Of a DNA stretch of 62,713 nucleotides, positions 17,841-26,280 are shown piece after piece. The stretch is taken from NCBI GenBank assembly GCA_013289875.1, contig JABCZC010000027.1, forward strand, positions 1 to 62,713. The letters are read 5' to 3'. Numbering within the stretch: the first letter of the stretch is position 1; every line of letters starts with the position of its first letter. The notes beneath the pieces are model-generated. The model was not told the DNA's origin. It was given only the letters and a program-made list of their open reading frames with translations, and did no database searches. Source of the stretch: Acidobacteriota bacterium. Its GTDB lineage: Bacteria > Acidobacteriota > Terriglobia > Terriglobales > Acidobacteriaceae. The position numbers and the translations under genes were made by a program.

Positions 17841-18464
17841 ATGGGCCCTTTGAACCCAGTATTGATTGACGTACCGATGCCAATTCGCACTCCTCGCCTG
17901 CTCATCAGGCCCAAACAGGTTGGCGACGGGGCAACGACGTCTGCTGCGGTTGCTGAGACCTGGGACGAACTGCACAAATGGATGCGATGGGCTGAAAATC
18001 CGGATGCGTTCACAGCCGAATCATTGGAAATCAGAAATCGGCAGGTAATGGCTGGCTTCATCCTGCGTGAAGGCATAGAGCTGATTGGGGTCGAGGCTGC
18101 AACCGGCACAGCGGTCATCTGGTGCGGCCTTCATGACATCGACTGGCAAGGTCGCCAATGCGACACCGGGTTCTGGGTCCGCAGGAGCGCCCAACGCCGA
18201 GGGTTTGCAACCGAGGCAGCCAACGCCTTGGTTCGTTATGCCTTCGGGGCGCTGGGAATGCGGCGCATCGGGCTCACCCACTCAAACGGCAATGAGGCTA
18301 GTCGCCGCGTTGCTGAAAAACTTGGTTTTTCTTTTGAGGGGATTCAGAGGGGTGCGAACATACTTTCAGGTGGCAGGTACGCGGACAGGCATTGCTATGC
18401 GCGATTCGACATCGCTGGTCTGCCCGACCTGGAGGTGCAGTGGCAGAGCGAAACGGGAAGATAA
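17841..18464 (+). CDS. GNAT family N-acetyltransferase (RimJ/RimL type)
   Basis: The 207-residue protein begins with the typical IRTPRLLIRPKQVGDG, and has the acetyl-CoA binding loop R-R-S-A-Q-R-R-G-F-A at FWVRRSAQRRGFATEA. NEASRRVAEKLGFSFEG follows near the end. RimJ/RimL-type enzymes acetylate N termini of ribosomal proteins or small amines; the substrate here cannot be told. An ATG at 17841 was chosen; the one at 17877 is possible. It is a single gene between a repeat-rich intergenic region and a convergent gene. Confidence 0.9.
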   Translation: MGPLNPVLIDVPMPIRTPRLLIRPKQVGDGATTSAAVAETWDELHKWMRWAENPDAFTAESLEIRNRQVMAGFILREGIELIGVEAATGTAVIWCGLHDIDWQGRQCDTGFWVRRSAQRRGFATEAANALVRYAFGALGMRRIGLTHSNGNEASRRVAEKLGFSFEGIQRGANILSGGRYADRHCYARFDIAGLPDLEVQWQSETGR

Positions 18465-18657
18465 CGGGTCCGACCAGGCCCCTGCGAAAATCGGCTTTGT
18501 ATCCGGCCTTGGCAATCCTCAATTGGTGCAGACGGGCCAGTCACTCATCCACGTTCACTCGATGAGTAGGTCGTCGATCATGAGGCTGGGAGTGACGGAG
18601 ATTGGAGCCTGCGGCCTCTGCTTACGAGAGGTCTTGTCTGAAAACCGAGGCTGCGGA

Positions 18658-19374
18658 TCAGGGCATATTCGATGGAGCCGCCGTACCATCGGACCACTTG
18701 TCTGCCAGGACGAACAGAATCGTAACACGTTCCTCCGGGTCAACCGCCAGCATGACAGGTGAGTTGGGATCATTCGCCGCCCAGCTCTTCGTCATGTCGC
18801 CGGGGGAATAAAACATCACGTGCGGGTGCCAGCTCTTACCCCTGTCGTTCAGATACTGCTGCTTCGACATCATGTAAGCCATCGCGCCAGGTTCCAGCGC
18901 GGGCAGCTCCTTCGTGTCCAGTCCCGATTTGATTGCCTGCGCGATTTCAGCCTTCGATTTTCCCGCCAGCACAAGCCTGGTCTTCATCAGATAGATGGGC
19001 GCAAAGCTACTCGCGGCTTGCGCGTTGAAGCAATGGGGCGCACGCATCTTCGGATTCCAGAACTCCGAATCATCCTCGCTCTGGGCCCACGACCGCTCCA
19101 CGATGCAGAGGAAACCATTCGTGCCCTTCACGGCGGTCTTATATCCCTCGCGTCCCAGCACCATCACTTCGGCTCCATCAGAAATGGAACCCGGTGCAGC
19201 ACTGCGAGCCAGCGCGATCTCGGATTTCTCGTCAGAGATCAGGTACTGATCCAGGGGAGCCATCGCCGGATAGGCGGCTTTTCCGGCCTGTGCTACTGCC
19301 TGCCGGCCTGCGTGAGGTAAAACAAGCTGCAGAGCAAATGCCAAAGCGATCAACTTGACGTGATTCTTGCGCAT
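18658..19374 (-). CDS. Secreted protein of unknown function
   Basis: The 238-residue protein has a clear Sec signal peptide (MRKNHVKLIALAFALQLVLP, cleavage near AVAQA). The mature part has no recognised domain. Motifs that may help identification are GYKTAVKGTNGFLCIVERSW, ALEPGAMAYMMSKQQYLND and HPHVMFYSPGDM. Cysteines are few. The ATG at 19374 has GGAAGGA eight bases upstream and begins the signal peptide. It is a single gene. From 18465 to 18657 no further gene is seen. Confidence 0.75.
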   Translation of the reverse strand: MRKNHVKLIALAFALQLVLPHAGRQAVAQAGKAAYPAMAPLDQYLISDEKSEIALARSAAPGSISDGAEVMVLGREGYKTAVKGTNGFLCIVERSWAQSEDDSEFWNPKMRAPHCFNAQAASSFAPIYLMKTRLVLAGKSKAEIAQAIKSGLDTKELPALEPGAMAYMMSKQQYLNDRGKSWHPHVMFYSPGDMTKSWAANDPNSPVMLAVDPEERVTILFVLADKWSDGTAAPSNMP

Positions 19375-19532
19375 CCGATCCTTCCAATCCGCGCATTTCG
19401 CGCCGGTGAGCATCGACCCCTGGATCGATTCGCAGATTAAATAGGGCAGAATGGGCGGCGTCAAGCCGATCTGGTACAACTCACGATTCAATTAATCCGA
19501 ATCGGTCAAAACCAGACTGCCTGGGGCCCAAT

Positions 19533-19571
19533 CCATTGCGCTTGGGCGATACTTGCGTTCGTTGCCTCAGG
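19533..19571 (+). repeat. 39-base imperfect direct repeat, left copy
   Basis: This copy begins CCATTGCGCTTGGGCGATAC and runs to GTTGCCTCAGG. It recurs at 20137-20175 with six mismatches. The pair flanks the membrane protein gene at 19567-20040, and the left copy overlaps its stop codon. Confidence 0.7.
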
Positions 19572-20040
19572 CAGACGATTGGATCGTAAGGACTGCCAGG
19601 ACAATTAATATGGCTACGGTCACAACATCAAAGATCACGTGCAGAGTATTCGGCCTGATGCCATTGCGTTCGGGCAAAAATGCGTGCGTGGCTCTGTACA
19701 TGACCCGGTCGCGCGCGGCACGTTTCGGATCGGGGCGAAAAAGATACGGAATCCACCAGGCCTTCAGCGAGCCGTAACAGGCAAGCCCATAGGTGATCCA
19801 CAGAAACCAAAGGAGCCAGTCGGGAAAGCCTCTTCCAAAGTAAAAGACGCTGGCGGCGAGTCCGATTGCAACCGGAATGAAGTTTATGAATGTAGTGACC
19901 AGGAGCTTGCCGGTGGGAAAGACGGAGCGAACCGCTTTCACATCATTCAGCGATCCAAGGGGAATCCAATTATGCAGAGCCACGAACAACACAACAAAAC
20001 ACTGGAGCACAATCAAGGCGCTCATGGCGACGGGATTCAT
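19567..20040 (-). CDS. Small integral membrane protein of unknown function
   Basis: The 157-residue protein has four hydrophobic segments: about residues 3-22, 42-62, 70-90 and 135-155. A basic loop with YLFRPDPKRAARDRVMYRATHAF lies between the third and fourth. I do not recognise a family. The ATG at 20040 starts just before the first helix; a longer in-frame extension to 20115 is possible. The last codons and stop lie in the left copy of a 39-base direct repeat, and the right copy lies 97 bases upstream of the start codon, so the gene sits on a unit bracketed by repeats. Confidence 0.65.
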   Translation of the reverse strand: MNPVAMSALIVLQCFVVLFVALHNWIPLGSLNDVKAVRSVFPTGKLLVTTFINFIPVAIGLAASVFYFGRGFPDWLLWFLWITYGLACYGSLKAWWIPYLFRPDPKRAARDRVMYRATHAFLPERNGIRPNTLHVIFDVVTVAILIVLAVLTIQSSA

Positions 20041-20136
20041 CGGAGTGCCGATTATAAGACACTGACCTTCTTTCTGATTCCATCGCTTTTCGCGGCTCAG
20101 GACCGAATTCCTCAATCAAGGCGATAGGGTCGCTGG

Positions 20137-20175
20137 CCATTGCGCTTTGGCGATTTTTGCGTTTGCTGCCTCAGG
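20137..20175 (+). repeat. 39-base imperfect direct repeat, right copy
   Basis: The copy begins CCATTGCGCTTTGGCGAT and ends TGCTGCCTCAGG; see 19533-19571. It is preceded at 20104-20120 by the 17-base motif CGAATTCCTCAATCAAG, also present at 17550-17566. Confidence 0.7.
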
Positions 20176-20277
20176 GGCCTCCTGAGCAACCAGGCGTGGG
20201 AACAGCAAAGGCGACGGCTGAAGGATCTGAAACAATTTTCCTTGCGGTGTCCCGTTTCGATATGCAAGATTTTGGAT

Positions 20278-23073
20278 GTGGAACAATTGGCGCCCGGCAC
20301 CCTCCTTGGCCACTACAAGATCGTTTGCAAACTCGGCCAGGGCGGAATGGGCGTCGTTTATGAGGCGGTCGATCAGAAGCTTGGCCGCCATGTCGCCGTC
20401 AAGCTGCTCGCCGAGACGATCGGTGAGGACACGGCCGCCCTCGAACGCTTCTGGCTTGAGGCTCGAGCAGCTTCGTCCTTGAATCATCCCGGCATCTGCA
20501 TCATCCATGAGCTGAATGAATCGGCGGAAGCGCCTTTCATCGTGATGGAGCTGCTCGAGGGCAGCAGTCTGGAGAAGGCGTATCACGGTCACCCGATGCC
20601 GTATCAGCGGCTCCTCGAGATGGGCACGCAACTGGCCGATGCGCTCGACGCCGCTCACCGAAAAGGCATTCTGCATCGTGACATCAAGCCGGCGAATATC
20701 TTTCTGACCAGCCCGGGGCAGGCGAAGCTGCTGGATTTCGGCGTGGCGAAGCTTGAGGGCGCGAGTGATGGTGATGCAACCAGCCTCGGTCCGGGGGCCC
20801 CCACCTTTCTAAAGCCGATAACCAGGGATGGTCTGTCGGTAGGCACGGTTGCCTATATGTCTCCGGAACAGGCGCGGGGCGACGGGCTGGACTCGCGCAG
20901 CGATCTTTTCTCGCTCGGCGTCGTGCTCTATGAGATGGCCACGGGGCAGCATCCCTTTCAGGGAGGCACGACCGCGGTCGTCTTCGACCACATCCTGAAC
21001 CATGCACCCGCAGCGCCGGTTTCGCTCAACGCTCAGCTTCCGGCGGAGTTTGAGCAGATGCTGAACCGGGCACTGGAAAAGGATCGCGAACTGCGCTATC
21101 AGTCTGCCGCCGACCTTCGCGCCGACCTGAAGCGTCTGCAGCGGAAGAGCAGTTCGGGCAACGTAAGCGCTGCTTCATCGACGGCGACACCTGCTGAGCC
21201 GGGCGCGGGCGGGCCGGTCACACCGATAACAGGGGTAAGAGCTTCCGGAGCGATGCCGGCGAGCGGGCAATCGGGGGCAGTGAGCGCAACAGGGGTGCCC
21301 ATTGCTGAACAGTCTTCCGGAAAATGGCGCCGGCTGGTGTACGCCTTGGCGGCGCTGCTGGTGCTGGCTGCCGCGGGAGTTGCGGCGTGGTGTTTCTGGC
21401 CTCGCTCCGCGCCCTTTGCCGCGATTTCAGTCAGCCAGATCACCAATGCCGGCAACATCGAGGACATCGCGTTCTCCGCCGATGGACGCTTTCTTGCCGA
21501 GGTGAAGAACGACAGCAGCCAGCGAACTCTCTGGGTGAGGAATGCCGCCACCAATACCGACGCCCAAATACTGGGCGCATTCGGCAACAATTACGTCGGG
21601 CTCACTTTTTCGCCCGACGGCAATTATCTCTACTTCACGCGGGGAACGCCGCAGAATAACTCTCTGAGCGCCCTTTACGTCATGCCGGTGTTTGGCGGCA
21701 CTCCGAAAGAGCTGCTCGTTGACATTGACAGCGCCATCAGCTTTGCGCCGGACGGTAACCGCTTCACATATCTCAAATGGACTCCGGACCGTAAAGACCA
21801 GTATTCCGAAATTCATCTTTCAAGCAAGGACGGAAGCAACAATCAGGTCATTTACACAACGCAGGAATATCTCGGTCCGCCGGTGTGGTCACCTGATGGC
21901 AGCCGGATCGCGTGGACGGGCACTGTTCCACCCGCAATTACGGCTGCGATTCAGATTTTCGACCTCTCTTCGAAGACGTTGAAGACGATTGCGGCCCCGC
22001 CTGGCGTCCTTTTTCAGGGCTCGTCCGGAGGAGAGACGAACCTTGTGTGGACATCCGACGGCCGGCACCTGCTGGTCTTCTACAAGAAGGCACACACTGA
22101 CCACTCCCAGATCGGGATCGTTACCGTTCCATCCGGGGAATTTCATGCGGTAACCAATGATGTCAACGCCTACAATCAGCTTGCGCTATCCGGAGATGGA
22201 CGCACTCTGGCAACAGTGCTTAGCAACATAGATTCCAGCATTTCCTATTACAAGGCTGAAGGGGGAGCGCCGCTTTCGACGACGTCCCTGAGAATTGCCC
22301 CAAGCATGATTGCGTGGGCGAAGGATGACCGTCTGGTTTTTATCATCTCGGAGATCGCGGTCGGGTGGATCGATCGCACCAGCGGCAGGGTGCAAACATT
22401 TGATACCGGGGACATCGATCCCGGGACTACCATCGCTGCCTGCCCAGACGGCCATATCCTGTTTGCGGGTTTCCCCAAAGGGGGCGGAGAGGCGCGAATT
22501 TTCCGGATGAATGCGGATGGAGGAGAGGTCGCGCAGCTCACAACGACGGGAGTCGCGCGCGCACCATTTTGCACTCCGGACAGCCGGCAGGTCTATTACT
22601 CGGTCAGGGAAAGTGGATTCGCCTCTTCGCTGTGGACCGTTCCCATTGCCGGCGGGACACCGAAACAACTCCTCCCCTCGAACACGACGCAAGCTTACAA
22701 GATTTCGAGCGACGGAAGGCTCGCCGGCTACGAAGCAGCCGTTGCTAACACGAGTTTCGAATACAAATCGATCGACGTTGACTCGCAGCGTGTGGTTTCC
22801 GTCGTTCCCATGAACATCAGCGACATCGTCTTCACTGATACGGATTATTCGCATGACAACCGTGCGGTGATCTACTCCATCCTTCAAAACGGCGGGCGCG
22901 TGCTCCTGTATCAGCCGCTTGATGGCACGGCCCCTCACACGCTGACCGATCCGGTGCAGGAGATCATCTGGAGTTTTGCCTCCTCGCCCTCCAATGAATT
23001 GGCGACCGCCCGACGGAAATCAAGCTCCGACGTGGTGCTGATCACCGACCAGAACGCCAACGGCAAAAACTGA
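20278..23073 (+). CDS. Membrane Ser/Thr protein kinase with C-terminal TolB/WD40-like propeller
   Basis: The protein has 931 residues with this start. It begins with a Hanks-type kinase: Gly loop LGQGGMGVVY (19-28), K42 in VAVKLL, catalytic HRDIKPAN (133-140), D153 of DFG, and MSPEQARG in the activation segment. A Pro/Ala/Gly-rich linker leads to one membrane helix (about 353-375, VYALAALLVLAAAGVAAW). The periplasmic part is built of repeated TolB/PD40-type blades such as FSPDGNYLYF, WSPDGSRIAW and ISSDGRLAGY. It probably senses an envelope signal outside and phosphorylates proteins inside. The start is uncertain: GTG at 20278 or TTG at 20272 give the usual short N terminus before LAPGTLLGHYKI, but neither has a clear ribosome site. 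A TTG at 20140 inside the repeat is unlikely. Confidence 0.9.
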   Translation: MEQLAPGTLLGHYKIVCKLGQGGMGVVYEAVDQKLGRHVAVKLLAETIGEDTAALERFWLEARAASSLNHPGICIIHELNESAEAPFIVMELLEGSSLEKAYHGHPMPYQRLLEMGTQLADALDAAHRKGILHRDIKPANIFLTSPGQAKLLDFGVAKLEGASDGDATSLGPGAPTFLKPITRDGLSVGTVAYMSPEQARGDGLDSRSDLFSLGVVLYEMATGQHPFQGGTTAVVFDHILNHAPAAPVSLNAQLPAEFEQMLNRALEKDRELRYQSAADLRADLKRLQRKSSSGNVSAASSTATPAEPGAGGPVTPITGVRASGAMPASGQSGAVSATGVPIAEQSSGKWRRLVYALAALLVLAAAGVAAWCFWPRSAPFAAISVSQITNAGNIEDIAFSADGRFLAEVKNDSSQRTLWVRNAATNTDAQILGAFGNNYVGLTFSPDGNYLYFTRGTPQNNSLSALYVMPVFGGTPKELLVDIDSAISFAPDGNRFTYLKWTPDRKDQYSEIHLSSKDGSNNQVIYTTQEYLGPPVWSPDGSRIAWTGTVPPAITAAIQIFDLSSKTLKTIAAPPGVLFQGSSGGETNLVWTSDGRHLLVFYKKAHTDHSQIGIVTVPSGEFHAVTNDVNAYNQLALSGDGRTLATVLSNIDSSISYYKAEGGAPLSTTSLRIAPSMIAWAKDDRLVFIISEIAVGWIDRTSGRVQTFDTGDIDPGTTIAACPDGHILFAGFPKGGGEARIFRMNADGGEVAQLTTTGVARAPFCTPDSRQVYYSVRESGFASSLWTVPIAGGTPKQLLPSNTTQAYKISSDGRLAGYEAAVANTSFEYKSIDVDSQRVVSVVPMNISDIVFTDTDYSHDNRAVIYSILQNGGRVLLYQPLDGTAPHTLTDPVQEIIWSFASSPSNELATARRKSSSDVVLITDQNANGKN

Positions 23074-23139
23074 GGCTTCATCGTTCATGATCCGGAAGGG
23101 AATCGGGTGGAGTTGTGGCAGCCAACAGTATCTTCCTGA
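23074..23139 (+). pseudogene. 3' remnant of a VOC-family gene
   Basis: Directly after the kinase stop codon, 21 codons and a TGA encode GFIVHDPEGNRVELWQPTVS. This is the C-terminal signature of VOC proteins, matching DPEGNRVELWQPA of the gene at 14295-14651. Over 35 bases the two sequences differ at three sites, all third codon positions. No start or upstream VOC sequence is present; the bases before belong to the kinase. Confidence 0.75.
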
Positions 23140-23353
23140 TATGACTTCGGCAGTGGGATTTTTTCGGCGAATCGCCTTGATCGTTGCTGTTGTGACCCTA
23201 AAATTCGGGTGCTGCTGAGGATCAGTAGCTCGCGCGTTTCCGATTGGCGGCCATTGAGCGCTCCGTCCTCGCTGTGCTAGACTCACCCAACTCCCCGATT
23301 CATCCAAGCATCGCCTCGCTCGCGCCCAAAGAGAGCGAAGATCGAGACTAGAC

Positions 23354-24100
23354 ATGGCCTCTGTGCCGCAAGACGTCGTCGCGCGTCCCTTCAATCCGGC
23401 ATCCGGAAGAAACGGCCTGCTGGAGAAGTATTTCTATTTTTTGATGTCGCTGCTCATCGCCGCGATCGTGGTGTGGGGCTTCAGCCACACCGTGAATGCC
23501 AGCCTGTTTCATCCTGCTGTGCCGCGGCCCTTCCTTCTCTGGATTCATGCCACGGCGTTCTCCGGGTGGGTGGTCTTCTACATCCTTCAGTCGACGCTGG
23601 TGCGCACCCACAACGTGCGCGTGCACCGCTCGCTGGGCTGGTTCGGCGTGGCGCTGGGCACGGTGATGGTTCCGCTGGGCATTTCCACGGCTATCGTGAT
23701 GGGCCGCTTCGACACGTACCAGCTGCACCAGAAGGGCGGGGATGCCTTTCTGATCGTCCCGTTCTATGACATGCTGGCCTTCGCGGTGTTCCTGGCGCTC
23801 GCTATCTTTTGGCGCAGAAAGCCTGAGCTGCATCGCCGGCTCATGTTCATCGCTACCTGTGGGCTGCTCGACGCAGCTTTCGGCCGCTCGGACTATATTT
23901 TTAACCACAGCCTCTACTTTCTTTGTCTGGACGCGGTGATCCTTCTGGGCGTGGGGCGCGATCTGGTCGTGACCCGGCGCGTCCACAAGGTGTATCTCAT
24001 TGCACTGCCGGTGCTGATGGTTTGTCAGGGCTTTGTGGTCTACACATTGCGCAGCGGGTCTCACTGGTGGATCCGCAGCGCCGACGCGATTCTGGGCTAG
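23354..24100 (+). CDS. Integral membrane protein of unknown function
   Basis: The 248-residue protein has about seven hydrophobic helices, for example LLIAAIVVWGFSH, LLWIHATAFSGWVVFYILQ, SLGWFGVALGTVMVPLGIS, DMLAFAVFLALAIFW and LIALPVLMVCQGFVVYTL. Conserved-looking features are H at RVHRSLGWFG and the H/R pair at PELHRRLMFI, a pattern seen in small haem- or proton-related membrane families, but I cannot name one with confidence. The start codon at 23354 follows GACTAGAC without a clear ribosome site. It stands alone, convergent with the pectinesterase-like gene. The stretch 23140-23353 holds nothing recognisable. Confidence 0.72.
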   Translation: MASVPQDVVARPFNPASGRNGLLEKYFYFLMSLLIAAIVVWGFSHTVNASLFHPAVPRPFLLWIHATAFSGWVVFYILQSTLVRTHNVRVHRSLGWFGVALGTVMVPLGISTAIVMGRFDTYQLHQKGGDAFLIVPFYDMLAFAVFLALAIFWRRKPELHRRLMFIATCGLLDAAFGRSDYIFNHSLYFLCLDAVILLGVGRDLVVTRRVHKVYLIALPVLMVCQGFVVYTLRSGSHWWIRSADAILG

Positions 24101-24143
24101 CGAATACCTGCTCAGCTCCCGGCTTCGGCCATGCCTGACAGAC

Positions 24144-25685
24144 TCAGTCACCCGTTAGTGACGGGGTCCAGCCGCCGAGGACAAAGGCAGGGTTGCTATA
24201 GTCGGCGATGATCTGAGCATCCTGTGGCATGGTGAGCTGTCTGGACACAGGGTGACGTTGGGAAGTGTCGACAGGGTGGCCGTCAAGATCGGTGCTGTTG
24301 AACTCCCAGAGGTGCAGGTGTGAGGTGTCGTCTTCGATCGGCCCCCAGCCGACGTTGGGTATGCCCTTGAGGCGGCAGTTAATGAGCACCGCCTCGGCGT
24401 AAGGGTAGTTCAGTCCGTGGTTATTTGGGAGTCGAGCGAGCACAGCGGGTATCGGGGGACGAGCCGGCGATAAAGCGGAACTTTGGGGTCGGGGAGCGGG
24501 GCGCTCACGGGCGATGAAGGTGCAGTTGACGAAAACGTTGCCGTGGTTCGCCTCGGTGTTGCGGATCCACATGAAGGGCCCGATGGATTGCAGCTCGCAG
24601 TGGTTGAAGAAGGCGGGACCAACACCGAGTATGGTGTCGCCGTCGCCGATAATCCTGCTCTCTGTAAGGTAGACCGAGCCGCGCAGGTTGAGAGCGTCGC
24701 CGGAGCCCTTGATGTTCATGTGGCTGACGATGTTCTTCGAGCCGTAGATGAGCAAGCCTTCGGCCTGGCCTGTGAAGTAATTGCTGATGGAGAAGTTGAC
24801 GAACTCGATGCCAGTCGAGTCATAGGCGGAAAAGGCGCAGCGGCGGGATGGTCCAGGCATGGGCGGGTTGAATGCGCTGTTGTTGCCATAGCCCACCTGC
24901 ACCTTGTCCCGATCCTCGCCCCGGAAGGTGAGATTGGCCTTGTCGCAGAAGAAGACGATCTCTTCGTAGTTGCCATTCCTAATGAAAATGGTGACGCGCC
25001 GGGGCGGGTTGGCGGGTACGAAGTCCACGGCGCCCTGGACGGTGTTGAAGTCGCCGCTCCCGTCAGCTGCGACGACGACGCGAGTTGCACTGACTGAGGG
25101 AGGGTTCGCCTTAATGGTAAAGGTCCAACCGCGGTTGCTGGTGAACCCTGCGAAGACTCCGGAAGAGGGGATGAGGACGCCGGGGTCGATCTGGACGATG
25201 TATTTGTGGCCGTAGCGCAGCACGTGGTTGTGGGGATAAATGGTAGCCACGTTGCCGTGAAGGATAACCGGGTAGAAGTGAAAGTCGGCCAGACCGCCGA
25301 TGGTGGTGAGTTGGTAATCATGCAGGTCGGCAGGCGTGGTCCTGACTGCCGGGGTGGTGGTGGTGGGTGCGGCTGGGTTCGGGTCGATTACCTGTGCGGG
25401 TGGAGGGGTGATGCGTCGGGAAGGGTCGGGACCTGCCGGGATGCTGAGATCAAGCGTGTCGACCAAGCTATGGTCCGCGGCATCAAAGATGCGAATCTGG
25501 CCCGATCTGCCGAGTGTGGGAGCGCTGGAGAAGGTGAGGATCAGATGCGTGTCAGGATTCACGGCGACGGCCTTATTCGCCGGGAAACATGTAACGCCGG
25601 CCGTTTCCGCCAGACCAGGCAACGCAGAGGAGAAAACCAGGATGGGAAGCAGGCAGGACGGGCGGATGAGAGAACGAGGTCTGAT
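24144..25685 (-). CDS. Secreted CE8 pectinesterase-like protein with N-terminal Ig-like domain; start codon unusual
   Basis: The right-handed beta-helix resembles carbohydrate esterase family 8, which demethylates pectin. In family terms, VVAADGSGDFNTVQGAVDFV is the entry motif. The two catalytic-Asp motifs appear divergent, as GSGDALNL in place of QDTL and GDGDTILG in place of VDFIFG, so activity is uncertain. The first 140 residues look like an Ig-like domain (LTFSSAPTLGRSGQIRIFD). In the same frame upstream of a TTG at 25622 lies a complete signal peptide, RPRSLIRPSCLLPILVFSSA ending LPGLA. An AGGAG site (25694-25698) lies eight bases before ATC at 25685. No ATG, GTG or TTG exists in frame there, so the start may be ATC, or an ATG changed by mutation or sequencing error. 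The TTG start would give 492 residues and cut the signal peptide. Confidence 0.8.
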   Translation of the reverse strand: MRPRSLIRPSCLLPILVFSSALPGLAETAGVTCFPANKAVAVNPDTHLILTFSSAPTLGRSGQIRIFDAADHSLVDTLDLSIPAGPDPSRRITPPPAQVIDPNPAAPTTTTPAVRTTPADLHDYQLTTIGGLADFHFYPVILHGNVATIYPHNHVLRYGHKYIVQIDPGVLIPSSGVFAGFTSNRGWTFTIKANPPSVSATRVVVAADGSGDFNTVQGAVDFVPANPPRRVTIFIRNGNYEEIVFFCDKANLTFRGEDRDKVQVGYGNNSAFNPPMPGPSRRCAFSAYDSTGIEFVNFSISNYFTGQAEGLLIYGSKNIVSHMNIKGSGDALNLRGSVYLTESRIIGDGDTILGVGPAFFNHCELQSIGPFMWIRNTEANHGNVFVNCTFIARERPAPRPQSSALSPARPPIPAVLARLPNNHGLNYPYAEAVLINCRLKGIPNVGWGPIEDDTSHLHLWEFNSTDLDGHPVDTSQRHPVSRQLTMPQDAQIIADYSNPAFVLGGWTPSLTGD

Positions 25686-25798
25686 AGGAAATGCTCCTGA
25701 AGCTGTAATCAGAGAGAAGACAACTATACCGCCGCGTGTCGTTGATAATGAATCCGATTGATTCTCGCAGTCCGATGAAGGTAAGGAGAACCCCTGCA

Positions 25799-26215
25799 GT
25801 GAAGAGCCACACCGAGTATCTCGTTTTCGAAACCAGGAAGCGCAAAGAGATGGTGCACATCACCGATCGAGTGGAGGAGATCGTTCGGCGAAGCGGGGTG
25901 AGGGACGGGCTGTGCTTTGTGTCTCCGATGCACATTACGGCTGCAATTTACGTGAACGACCTGGAGAGCGGTCTCATCGAGGATATTGGCAAGTGGCTGG
26001 AGGAGCTTGCTCCGGAGCGGTCGGACTATAAGCATCACCAGACCGGCGAGGATAACGGAGATGCGCACTTGAAGGCTCTGCTGCTGCATCATGAGACGAC
26101 TCTGCCGGTAACGGACGGCAAGCTCGACCTGGGAACCTGGCAGAGAGTGTTCTACGCGGAGTTTGACGGGCAACGTCGCAAGCGGGTGATTGTGAAGGTG
26201 CTGGGCCTGGAGTAA
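25799..26215 (+). CDS. YjbQ (UPF0047) family protein
   Basis: The 138-residue length equals that of the E. coli YjbQ protein. Family features are [21 protein letters not shown], the motif [15 protein letters not shown], and [18 protein letters not shown] followed by [18 protein letters not shown] near the end. YjbQ proteins form trimers with a His/metal site and have thiamine phosphate synthase activity in vitro; the physiological role is unsettled. The GTG at 25799 is preferred because AAGGAG lies ten bases upstream and the N terminus then aligns with the family; in-frame starts at 25736, 25748 and 25775 give longer forms. It is divergent from the pectinesterase-like gene, with about 110 bases between. 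Confidence 0.85.
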   Translation: MKSHTEYLVFETRKRKEMVHITDRVEEIVRRSGVRDGLCFVSPMHITAAIYVNDLESGLIEDIGKWLEELAPERSDYKHHQTGEDNGDAHLKALLLHHETTLPVTDGKLDLGTWQRVFYAEFDGQRRKRVIVKVLGLE

Positions 26216-26280
26216 CGAAGGCAGTGGTCCGAAAGCCGCACCGGAGTGCGAGCGTTCCGGAACATTGAAGCGATGGCTTG

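Noticed and set aside
19639..20127. 162-codon plus-strand frame opposite the small membrane gene
   Set aside because: The minus strand encodes four regular hydrophobic helices. The plus frame is Lys/Asn/Gln-rich without domain features and ends in repeat sequence.
22186..22938. 250-codon minus-strand frame opposite the kinase-propeller gene
   Set aside because: The plus strand shows repeated propeller blades across this region; the minus frame has no recognisable motifs.
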